DNA from: Pelagomonas calceolata
Taxonomy: Eukaryota; Sar; Pelagophyceae; Pelagomonadales; Pelagomonadaceae
Direction: 5' to 3'
DNA length: 64,000 nucleotides
Assembly (NCBI GenBank): GCA_918797485.1
Contig: CAKKNE010000005.1
Coordinates: 806,001-870,000 of the forward strand
Shown: piece after piece, positions 20,601 to 29,151 of the stretch
Layout of the letters: each line of letters starts with the position of its first letter
Numbering within the stretch: position 1 is the first letter of the stretch
Position numbers and translations under genes: made by a program
Notes under the pieces: model-generated
What the model saw: the letters and a program-made list of their open reading frames with translations, nothing else
Told to the model about the DNA's origin: nothing
Database searches by the model: none

Positions 20601-21533
20601 ATGCTCCGCGGCCTCCACGTCGCCCGCCGATGCGTCGCAACAACAACAGCACACCGATGCTTCAGCCAAGCTGCAAAGCAGCAGATGCGCAAGAGCGGCT
20701 ACGTCGTCAAGCGGCTCGCCGTCGCGCCACAAGCCGTAGCAACAATCCGTAGGAACGCGCTGGCGCAGGCCCGCGAGCCGCCCGCGCCCGCGTGGCGGAA
20801 GTGGCTCGGACTGGAGAAAAATCTAAAAGAGGGCGTCGACGGCGGGCCGCACGGCCGGTTGTTGATTCCGCTGGCGCCGGACGACGACGGCGTCGCCGCC
20901 GTTTTAACAAAGGCCCTCGCCGCGATTGGTGAAGACGCCGTCGCGGACGCGGGCCTGACGTCAAAAGCACTGCTCGTCGAGCTGTCCGTGCTGGCGGTGC
21001 TCCCGAGGGCCGCGGCGCAGCCGCCACATTTAGATGTGTTACCTAGAGATGGCCTCTCGATGGCGACGTTGTTTGTCCCGCTCCAAGATGTTTCAGAGAG
21101 CAACGGCGCGACGGTGCTGTACCCGGCGCCTCCATCAAGCGTCGCGGCGCGCCGCGACTGGGCGCTGCTCCACAAAAGTGAGAAGAGGACGTACGCACCG
21201 GACGGCTCTGATGATCATAGAGATGCGGCAAGCATACAAGCCGAAGCCGCCGGCCTGCTCCCGCCCGTGGCCTCGCCCTGGGCGAAGTGCTCTCCATCGG
21301 AACTGGGCCTCGGCGCGCCGGTGTGTCTGGAGCTGCGCACCGGCGACGTCGCGCTGATGGACTACCGGTGCTTCCACCGGGGCGGCGCGAACGTGAGCGA
21401 GGACCTGCGTTGCGTCCTGTACGCGACGTTCTCCTCCGAGGGTGACCACCACTCGTATTCGGTGGAGGCATCAAAGCAGACGCGGCGGCTGGGCGAGTTC
21501 CTGGCGGTCGCGGAGGATCGTAGTGTGTATTAA
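20601..21533 (+). CDS. Phytanoyl-CoA-dioxygenase-like 2-oxoglutarate oxygenase
   Basis: 310 residues. The N-terminus (MLRGLHVARRCVATTTAHRC) is a good mitochondrial presequence. The Fe(II) triad is visible: the HxD pair in QPPHLDVLP (about residue 140) and the distal His in DYRCFHRGGANVSEDLRCVL (about residue 265), with the Arg 11 residues later that binds 2-oxoglutarate in PhyH proteins. Such enzymes hydroxylate lipid or small-molecule substrates using O2 and 2-oxoglutarate. Substrate unknown. The fold call is good, the mitochondrial site probable. Confidence 0.78.
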   Translation: MLRGLHVARRCVATTTAHRCFSQAAKQQMRKSGYVVKRLAVAPQAVATIRRNALAQAREPPAPAWRKWLGLEKNLKEGVDGGPHGRLLIPLAPDDDGVAAVLTKALAAIGEDAVADAGLTSKALLVELSVLAVLPRAAAQPPHLDVLPRDGLSMATLFVPLQDVSESNGATVLYPAPPSSVAARRDWALLHKSEKRTYAPDGSDDHRDAASIQAEAAGLLPPVASPWAKCSPSELGLGAPVCLELRTGDVALMDYRCFHRGGANVSEDLRCVLYATFSSEGDHHSYSVEASKQTRRLGEFLAVAEDRSVY

Positions 21534-21547
21534 TTGTATCTTGAGTC

Positions 21548-22186
21548 TTACTTCAGCGCATTTGCGCCGGCCGTCGACAACGTTTTCTTGACGTTCCAGG
21601 GGCACGGCTTGTCCGCGGGCTTCTCCTCCTCCGCCACACTACTAAGGGTGGGCGCCTTCACACTATCCGTCTGGACCATGCCGAGGTTGCTCCTCATCTT
21701 TTGACAGTTCGCCAAACCAGCGGAAGCCGTCGCCGCCGCGTCCCGGTGGTCGTGCTCGAGGGCAATCACATGACCGAGACCAAAGCACTCCTCCGCGCTG
21801 GAGACGGCCTGGACGTCGCCCGCCGACGCCGCGTTGAGGTACGCGTTGCCCGCATTACAAATATCCCCACACTGGGCCAGCGTGTCTCCTAGACTACCGT
21901 GCGTCTTGAAGGCCTTGCCGTGCCACTCGATCGCTTCCTTGAACTCGCCGTTCAGGTCGAGGGCGCAGCCTAAGCTTCCGGCGATGACGGGCTGCACGGC
22001 TCTTTTCGTCTGCACGTTCTGGATCTCGCGCGCTTGCATCAAGGCGTCGCGCCAGACCGTCACCGCCTCGCCATACTTCTTCAGGGCGAACAACTGCTGG
22101 GCCTGTTGATGCTTGCCCTCGATCTCTTGTAAGAGTGAGGCGTCCTTGCCGGAGGAAGGCGCGCGGGGCGGGCGGCCGGCGGCCAT
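21548..22186 (-). CDS. TPR-repeat protein
   Basis: 212 residues. Residues about 20-150 show tetratricopeptide helices: HQQAQQLFALKKYGEAVTVW, then GSLGCALDLNGEFKEAIEWH and DICNAGNAYLNAASAGDVQA. TPRs bind peptide partners. The last 40 residues are disordered and end KPCPWNVKKTLSTAGANALK. It shares a 14-bp convergent gap with the dioxygenase gene. Role unknown. Confidence 0.7.
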   Translation of the reverse strand: MAAGRPPRAPSSGKDASLLQEIEGKHQQAQQLFALKKYGEAVTVWRDALMQAREIQNVQTKRAVQPVIAGSLGCALDLNGEFKEAIEWHGKAFKTHGSLGDTLAQCGDICNAGNAYLNAASAGDVQAVSSAEECFGLGHVIALEHDHRDAAATASAGLANCQKMRSNLGMVQTDSVKAPTLSSVAEEEKPADKPCPWNVKKTLSTAGANALK

Positions 22187-22789
22187 CAGGGCTGTTGTGC
22201 TTGGGTGCCTGCTGCCGGAGCTGATCGGCGCCGATCGGACTCGGGCAGCCTTTTTCGGATCGATGCGGGTGCCTGGTCGCTGCCTGGCGCGGCGCCGGCG
22301 TCGGGCGGGCTTGGTGCGCGTCGGGCGCGGGCAGCCAATACCAAACCAACTGGCTTCGCGGCGCTGGCCTGGCCCGCTAGGGCCTGGGTCTCTATGGATG
22401 GCTGCGTGCTTAGGATAGGCATCTGCAGAAGGCTCTCGCGTTGACCGCTCTCAAAAATCTAGTGTGTTACTGGCTATTCGATTATCGAGCCAAGCCGCAT
22501 CGCAAACCGTGGCCGCATCCATTGTTGCCCGGGACGAGTTCGGCTGCGAGCGGTGGCGTAGAAACGGCCCTGAAATCGCTGTCGAGCCGTGCGGCATTCG
22601 ACGCGTGAACGCCGCGGCCAAACAGATCAACTGTCGAGCAGCTGCGGTCTCCACTGTTTGTCGAGGAGCGCGGCGCCGTACCGGTTGTAAGCCGTCGTCA
22701 CCGCAGCGCTGCGCCGACGCCCGCTACCACACGTGCGACGCACGCCCGACCATCGACCGACGCGCGGAAGCGTACCGCATCAGTAAACG
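22187..22789. other. 603-bp divergent spacer
   Basis: No gene is seen. It separates starts at 22186(-) and 22790(+) and contains a half-degenerate CTAG motif at 22459. Confidence 0.5.
22459..22476 (+). promoter_or_regulatory. CTAG palindrome motif, half copy
   Basis: CTAGTGTGTTACTGGCTATT: the left half is intact and the right arm decayed. It is 314 bp upstream of 22790, same orientation. Confidence 0.45.
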
Positions 22790-24994
22790 ATGCCGGCCCG
22801 CCCCCCGCCAAAAATGATCGTCGAGATCGTCTTCGCCGACAACCGCACGGAGCACATCGAAGTCAGGGACGGCGACGACCCGAGCCAGTTGGCGCGCCAG
22901 TTCCTCGCCACCTACAAGCTGCCGGCCTCCTACGAAAAGGTACTCAGGGAGCAGATCGTGGCAAGCATCGCCGAGGACGAGCGGCAGCGCCAGCTCCAAA
23001 AACCAGCCCAGGACGACGACGACGAGGGCGCCGTGAGTCCGGACGACGACGAGGACGCCTACAACGCGGCGCGCCAGTCCTTTTCCGCGGCGCAGACCAA
23101 ACCTAGAGTCAAAAGAGCTTCCCTAGTGTGGCGGAGCGGCAAGCAAGGAGCTACGAAAGTTTTACCTCGGAGGCAGCGAGAAACGTGTGCGCGCTTACAT
23201 AGAGACGCGGCGAGACAACGAAGACGACGCGAGAAGACGAGGCGAGAGCTCGATCGAGAAGAGGACAAATCTCATCGAAGTTTCAAGGTGAGAGGCCACT
23301 CGACGCGACTCCTCCAGGCGTCGCGCGGCGAAGTGCACGCGCGGCTCTACGAAGAGCACGCCGCCATCGAACAGGCCAAGGAGAAGGCGCGGCAGCTGGC
23401 CGACGACTACGCGCGGCGGAGAGGTGCTAATTCAGCACAAGATATGGCTGATTGGAGTTGTGCCAAATGCGGTCAGCTCAATAGCTGGAGGGACGACACG
23501 TGTCAAAGAGTTGCTGGTACTAGAGTATCATTAATGGACGCCTGCGAGTCGTCGTGGGCCTGGGCGCGGCACGACGACGCGTGTGGGTCGAAAGTGGGCG
23601 GTCCCCAAAACGTTTTGAGATGCGGCGAACCTAGACCGAGAGAAGTGGGCAGGCCGACGATCTGCGCTCCCAAGTCTCGCAAGCTCATAGACAAGTGGAG
23701 GAAAACAGGAGAGAAGGCCGCTTCCAAGAATGGCCGAGAAGACGTCTGGGAAGATCTTTATAGGCATGCTTTTGAACCCGCTTGTGAACGACCGGTAGCT
23801 ATCGATCACGAGGAGGCGGAGTTGACCTTCGCCCCGCAGATCGATCCGCATTCTCGCGCGATTGTGCGGGAGCGCCAGGTCGTCGCTGCGGTCTTGGAGA
23901 CTTTAGCGAGAGCCGATGCAGCACGTGATGCGGACGCTCGGACACGAGGTAGGGCCGCTGCCGAGGCGGCCTACGCCGCCGCCTTGGCTCGGCGGCCGGC
24001 GGGCACGAAGGAAGACGTGTGTCCACCGGAGACCCACGACCGTCTATATGCCGACGCGGCCGCGAGACGAGCGTCTCGCGATTTTCACGAAGATCCAGTC
24101 AAGTCCGGAAGGTTCCCCTTCCGGCCGGACATCGGGGCCGCCGCTCTACGTTCTGGAACCAAAGACGCTACCGATCCCAGGAAGGCTCAACGAGCGCTCG
24201 ACGCGCGACTGGCGCGCGCGCGGCCGCCGTCGCAGCCCAAGCCGTCCGTAGATTATGACGAAGAGGAGGCCGGGCGCGTTCCTTTTGAGCCCAAATTTAC
24301 GACGCGCGGGCCCGTGCACGATCGGGCTCCGTTGCATGTTTCTCGTACTGCTGCGGCCCAACTGCGAGCTCGAGAGATCGCGGAGGCTCGTCGAAGGCGT
24401 AGTCGTTCGCACGTCAACGACCGCTCGAAAGCTTATTTGCACAATGCGCGTAGGAATGCCTACGCGGATCTGTGGCGGGACGTCGTCGCTTTGGACCGCC
24501 TGGCGACGAACGAGACGGCGCCCGTCGACAGCGCCCTGGACGCCGTCGTGAGACCGAAGCGTATTGATCAAGCAAGGTTGGGCAGGACGCCGCTAGCTCT
24601 AGCCGCGGCCGACGCGCTCGAACAGAAGTCCAACGGCCTCCTGGACTTTGAAAGTTTCTGTCGGGCGATGGACGCTAGGCTACCGGCCGCGGCGAACGGC
24701 CCGCCCACCTCGGCGCTGTTTCGACCGAAACAGTCCGAACCGAGGGACACGACGGCGATGCAGCGCGCGATGAAGGACGCTAGGGAAGCGACCTTCACGC
24801 CGAAATTGACGGCCGCCGCCGCGTCCAGCACGCGGCACGGTCCCTCAGTCGAGGACCACCTGCGCGCGCTCGGGGCGCGCTACGAGGCGGCGCGGCGCGA
24901 GGCCGAGCACGCGGCCCACGACGCGGAGCTCGAGGAGTGCACCTTCGAACCCCGCCTGAACACGCGGCGCGGGCCGCCGCCGACGCTCGAGTGA
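22790..24994 (+). CDS. FxP-repeat protein with a RanBP2-type zinc finger
   Basis: 734 residues. Residues 9-60 form a ubiquitin-like/PFU-like module (MIVEIVFADNRTEHIEVRDG). At about residue 224 is a RanBP2-type finger, DWSCAKCGQLNSWRDDTCQR, whose fourth Cys comes only about 38 residues later in CGEPRP, so the finger is split by an insertion or unspliced intron. The C-terminal half carries five spaced motifs of the type (T/P)F.P.(I/L/F): LTFAPQI, FPFRPDI, VPFEPKF, ATFTPKL and CTFEPRL. Such FxPxI repeats are common in coiled, ciliary or cytoskeletal proteins of protists; a role there is only suggested. Function unknown. Confidence 0.7.
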   Translation: MPARPPPKMIVEIVFADNRTEHIEVRDGDDPSQLARQFLATYKLPASYEKVLREQIVASIAEDERQRQLQKPAQDDDDEGAVSPDDDEDAYNAARQSFSAAQTKPRVKRASLVWRSGKQGATKVLPRRQRETCARLHRDAARQRRRREKTRRELDREEDKSHRSFKVRGHSTRLLQASRGEVHARLYEEHAAIEQAKEKARQLADDYARRRGANSAQDMADWSCAKCGQLNSWRDDTCQRVAGTRVSLMDACESSWAWARHDDACGSKVGGPQNVLRCGEPRPREVGRPTICAPKSRKLIDKWRKTGEKAASKNGREDVWEDLYRHAFEPACERPVAIDHEEAELTFAPQIDPHSRAIVRERQVVAAVLETLARADAARDADARTRGRAAAEAAYAAALARRPAGTKEDVCPPETHDRLYADAAARRASRDFHEDPVKSGRFPFRPDIGAAALRSGTKDATDPRKAQRALDARLARARPPSQPKPSVDYDEEEAGRVPFEPKFTTRGPVHDRAPLHVSRTAAAQLRAREIAEARRRRSRSHVNDRSKAYLHNARRNAYADLWRDVVALDRLATNETAPVDSALDAVVRPKRIDQARLGRTPLALAAADALEQKSNGLLDFESFCRAMDARLPAAANGPPTSALFRPKQSEPRDTTAMQRAMKDAREATFTPKLTAAAASSTRHGPSVEDHLRALGARYEAARREAEHAAHDAELEECTFEPRLNTRRGPPPTLE

Positions 24995-25229
24995 GTTTTT
25001 GAGAACCCCCCCTTCCCCCCGCCTAACGAGCCCCTGGTTTACTCTCGCGTTCGACGGCGTTGTTGCGGTTCTAGGGCTCGTAAACCCAATACCCCCACCC
25101 CTCTCGGCGCCGCGTCGCGCAGCGCGGTCGCGATCACGCGGCCGGCGCGTGCCCGCATCGACGAGCGCGGCGCGCGCGTGCGCGCTCGTCGCGAGCGCGG
25201 CGAGAATGAGAATTTCCAACAAACTACAG

Positions 25230-26336
25230 CTACCCCGTGCTATGTGCTACCGCTCGTATTGAGGCGCTTTTCACCGACACGCCGGTTCGTGTGCCCGAGG
25301 CTTGTTTCGCCACCGCGCGCTCAGTGACGACGCCGGGCGCCGCGTCGCGCTTGCGCGCGCGCGCGCAATAGCCCGTCGCAAAGCCGAGCAGCCGGTCAAG
25401 CTCGCAGTTGGGCTCGGCGTACACCGCCGCGAGCTGCTCCTTGAGCGCGTCGGTCACCTGCGCGCGCAGCGCCAGCGACGGCCGCGCGTCGTTCACGTGG
25501 ATCTCGGCGGCGGCCTTTAGCGCGTGCGCGCTCGCAAAGCCGCGCGCGCCGAGCGCGGGCACGCCGACAAACGCGAGCACGCGCGCGAGCCCGTCCGTCG
25601 CGTTCGCGTAGAATTGCTCGATCGGCACGACGAGGAAGCGCTCCCGCGGCACGCGCGCGAACCACGCGCGCAGCTGGTACACGTACAGCCCCTTGCCGAC
25701 GTGGCTCAGCGAGATCTGCTGGTGGTGGCCGTGCGGCGGCGGCGTGAGATACCGGTCAATCGGGCACGCGCGCACGGCGGCGCGGTCGCCGCCGCCGTGC
25801 GCCCGAAGGCACGCGCGCATGCCGCGCGCGAGCGCGGCGCCCTCCTCGACGACGCGGCGGAACGAGCGCGTCTCGCCGCCGCCGGCGCGCGACTTGAACT
25901 GCCACGACGAGACGGCGCGCGCGACGGGCTCGCGCAGCGTGACGAGGAACCGGCGGTTGGCGCAGCGCGCGGCAGCCGTCAGCTGGAGCGCGCCGCACAG
26001 GCACGCGGGCACGTGGTTCGCCTCGAAGAGGTACTCGGGCGTGTATTCCATCGACGCGAGCGCACCGGGCTTCGGGTTCTTGCGCAGCTTCGCCTGCAGC
26101 CGCCGGAGCAGCGCCTTCGCGTTCTTGACGTGCGCGCGGTGGTCGCCGTCAAAGACGTGCGCCTCGCCTTGCCCGCCTTGCCCGGCGTGCGACGTGATGG
26201 CGGGGTGTCGCGCGAGCGCTGCCGCGATCGAGGACGTCGCGCATTTGGACGAGCCGATGAAGAAAAACGTTGGCGCGTCGAGAACGTCAGACGCACACGC
26301 GGCGGCGAGCGCGAGCACGACCCGCAGCGTGCGCAT
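25230..26336 (-). CDS. Secretory-pathway sulfotransferase
   Basis: The start is taken at ATG 26336 to give a signal anchor (MRTLRVVLALAAACA). The PAPS-binding motifs are clear: the 5'-phosphosulfate loop FFIGSSKCATSSIAAAL (about residue 26) and the 3'-phosphate site LVTLREPVARAVSSWQFKSR (about residue 133). GLYVYQLRAWFARVPRERFL followed by VVPIEQFYAN is the typical heparan-type sulfotransferase core. The enzyme should transfer sulfate from PAPS to a glycan in the Golgi. The gene is even more GC-rich than its neighbours, which opens a long antisense frame that I reject. Acceptor unknown. Confidence 0.87.
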   Translation of the reverse strand: MRTLRVVLALAAACASDVLDAPTFFFIGSSKCATSSIAAALARHPAITSHAGQGGQGEAHVFDGDHRAHVKNAKALLRRLQAKLRKNPKPGALASMEYTPEYLFEANHVPACLCGALQLTAAARCANRRFLVTLREPVARAVSSWQFKSRAGGGETRSFRRVVEEGAALARGMRACLRAHGGGDRAAVRACPIDRYLTPPPHGHHQQISLSHVGKGLYVYQLRAWFARVPRERFLVVPIEQFYANATDGLARVLAFVGVPALGARGFASAHALKAAAEIHVNDARPSLALRAQVTDALKEQLAAVYAEPNCELDRLLGFATGYCARARKRDAAPGVVTERAVAKQASGTRTGVSVKSASIRAVAHSTG

Positions 26337-26869
26337 GGTGACCGTTCGCGGCGGACGAGGGTACGCTTGGTCCTGCGAGCGCGCAGCGCGCTCGGCCTGG
26401 ACCAAGAGCCGGCGCGGCGGTCTCTAGGGTAGCAGAGTAACGGTAATCAAAGCGAGGGCCGCTTTGTGAGCGGAGGGCCCGGTCGCCTCGAAAAGGGCGC
26501 CGGAGAGCATGTTCCCAAGGTGAAGTCTGTTCTCAGCGGGTCTAGCCGCGTTCGCTGCCGGGCCGGCCTTCCCGGGACCGCCAGGGGGTAGGCTACGAGC
26601 TGCACGCAGCCTCCCAACGCGCGGCGTCGCGGGGGGCGCGCACGAACGCAACGCAGCCACGCTAGTGTAAGGCTAGTGTCTTACCGGCGCTATGTTTTAA
26701 CGTCGCTTGGCGCGGGATCTGAGCAAGCCAGTGCGCCCCCAACCGGCTAATACCTCGTCGCGGGCTCAGTCACAGCATCAGGTGTCAAGAAGCCAGCAGT
26801 CGCCACCGCTGCGACGCCTGTCGACGCGCCAGCCACCCTGCCCCAGCTCCCTGGACTCCACAGCCAGCA
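26337..26869. promoter_or_regulatory. 533-bp divergent spacer
   Basis: It lies between starts at 26336(-) and 26870(+). It holds the CTAG motif at 26672 and a half copy (GCTAGTGTAAG) directly before it at 26661. No gene is seen. Confidence 0.5.
26672..26692 (+). promoter_or_regulatory. CTAG palindrome motif, copy 7
   Basis: GCTAGTGTCTTACCGGCGCTA, preceded at once by a half copy at 26661. It is 178 bp upstream of the SAMHD1-like start, same orientation. Confidence 0.6.
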
Positions 26870-29015
26870 ATGAGCGGCCGCCGGCGCACGACTCAGTCGA
26901 GCGCCCCGCGCTGCACGCAGTCCTTCGGAGATTCATCGATCGAAAGCCCGACACCCACGAATGACGACCGCCAGCCGCTGTCGCAGACGGACAACCGCAC
27001 ACCGGTAGTTGAAAGACGACGGCGCCTGTCGGGCGCGGCACCGCTCCACAATTTGCGGAAGCCCAAGACGATCCACGACCGCGTCTACGGCGCCGTCACG
27101 TTGCCTGGTGTTTTAGTTGCTGCGATGGATACGAGCGAGTTTCAACGACTGGATAAGATAAGACAGCTCGGTGGCTCGTCCTTCGTCTTTCCCTCGGCCA
27201 CACATACGCGCAAGGAGCACTCCGTCGGGACGGCCCACTTGGCCTTGTTGGTCGTGCGGCATTTGCGCAATACCCAACCTGAATTAGCGATAGACGATTC
27301 CGACGAGCTGTGCGTCGGCCTAGCCGCTCTGCTCCACGACGTCGGCCACGGGCCCTACTCGCACATGTGGGAGCCCTTCGTTCGTAGATGCACTGGCGAT
27401 CAGAACTATTCCCACGAGGGCATGGGCGCTCGTTTAGTACGTCGAATCTGCACGCAAATCAAGCTCGAGGAGTACATTCCCGGTGTGAAGGTCGAGTTCA
27501 TCTGTGCCTGTATCGAAGGGCTTGCAGATGATGCAGACTGGCCGTTTTCACACCTCTCGGAGGACAAGCGTTTTTTATGCGACATCGTTTCTAACAAAAG
27601 AAGTGGCTTAGACGTGGACAAGTGGGACTACCTGAACCGGGACTCGGTATCTACATTAGGTGAAAGTTCATCAGGCGGTTTTGATGTCACAAGATTAGTA
27701 TCGGCGATCCGCGTCGTCAAGGGCCCGCAACGATGTGTGGGCGAGGTGGCGTTCGAAGAAAAGGTGGCCTTAGATCTCAATAGGATCTTCAAGCTGCGTT
27801 CAGAAATGCACCAGATGGTCTACCAGCATCGCGTGGCCATCGTCGCGGAGGCGATGATCACGGACGCGTTCCTAGCGGCGCATGACTCGGCGTTTCGGAT
27901 CACGGCTACTGGTGAAGACGGCACTTGTCGAGAGTTCACGCTCGGTGAGGCGGCTTCGGATTGCGGGGCGTTCACACCTGTGTGGAAATCAACCAGTGCG
28001 TCGGGTGCACCCGACAATTCTTCACTAAGTCATTTCTCGGCGATGACGCGGCCATCCTGGCTCGGCCGAGCGGTGAGGAACCGGCATCGCCACGCCATCG
28101 AGCAGGCGCCGCATCGATGGCGTGGAGGACGACGCGATGATTCAGCACGAACGCGCCGTAAAATTTTGATTTCCACAAAGGTTCACACAGCTGCGAGATG
28201 GTCTCTTGGAGACGCTACAGACCTCATCAGCTTCAGGTTTGGAGAGGACACGACGCATCTTGGAACGGCTCAACAGGCGGGAGTTCTACCAGGAAGTCGG
28301 TAGGGGTGCCATCCTGCCGACGAAGCCTCTTTGTAATGAGTGTTCTTCCGAGACAGAACCTAGGGACAGATACTGCAGCGCTTGTGGCGCGTCGACGGAG
28401 TCGCGCCGGTGGGATTTAGCAAGACGCTTCGTCAATGGTGAGGGACGGGAATGTTCTGTCGTCAAGCCCCAATTGCTGTCTTTATCCAAGGAGGACTGTC
28501 GAAGGGCTATATTAGATAGAGTAGAAGGTGATAGTGTAGAGGAAGACGATGTACTGGTAGGAATTACGGATATAAAGTACGGCTGGGGCTATCACGTACC
28601 GGACGCGCACCACGATCGGCTGTCGTGGGCGGTGCGCGACCCGCTCGCTCATGTATTGTTCTTCAACCCGAAAGATGATGTGGAAAGGGGCTACCTTATC
28701 CCTTCTGGAAAGTTGTCTCAATTAGCTCTACCGAAGTCGACGCATGAGCGGGTTTTGTATTGCTATTATAGGGGTGACCCGTCGAATACGGCGGCGCTAC
28801 GTGCCTTAACGGAGGCCTACGAGAAATATACGAAGTCGCTGCCGGGCGCGTGCGCGGCCGGCCGGTCGAACCCGACGCCGTCGCCCTTTTCGCGGAAACG
28901 GAGAATGTCGGGGGACGGGCCGCCCCTCCCGGTGATCGACCGTTCTGATCCGCGTATGCTGGACATGGACGACTGCCTGCCCCCCGCCAAGCGGTACCGG
29001 GCTAACGCGCGGTGA
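26870..29015 (+). CDS. SAMHD1-like HD-domain dNTP triphosphohydrolase, two exons
   Basis: Exon 1 is 26870-27969 and exon 2 is 28181-29015; together they give 644 residues. The HD motif residues are present: THTRKEHSVGTAHLA, LLHDVGHGPYSHMWE and LDVDKWDYLNRDS. The C-terminal DPLAHVLFFNPKDDVERGYL and ALTEAYEKY also match SAMHD1. The enzyme should cut dNTPs to deoxynucleoside and triphosphate and so control dNTP pools. There is no SAM domain. Exon 2 inserts a zinc ribbon (LCNECSS, then YCSACGAS) where human SAMHD1 has a short linker. The two exons are separated by an introner; removing 27970-28180 restores GAFTQLRDGLLETL. Without splicing the frame stops. Confidence 0.9.
27978..28180 (+). mobile_element. 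Introner (203 bp) in the SAMHD1-like gene
   Basis: Ends CTGTGTGGAAATCAA and TTGATTTCCACAAAG. The flanking 8-bp duplications GTTCACAC at 27970-27977 and 28181-28188 are identical. The intron runs from the GT of the left duplication to the AG at 28180 (211 nt), so splicing removes the element plus exactly one duplicate. The interior contains two copies of the CGATGGCGTG/CACGCCATCGAG motif in opposite orientation. Confidence 0.93.
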
Positions 29016-29151
29016 CGCCGTCGACGCGCGCCGGACCGAGGCGGCAGACCGCGATCGCCTCGCGCGGCGAGGTAAGTTTTGAAATGTGATTTTGCCCTCT
29101 CTCTCTCTCATGCGCCGTCGCCCCTTCGGTGCTAGAGAAAAGTACCGGCTA

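Noticed and set aside
25524-26432. 302-codon plus-strand frame
   Set aside because: It is the mirror of the sulfotransferase gene. Composition is Arg/Ala only and it holds no domain; extreme GC content removes stops on the opposite strand.
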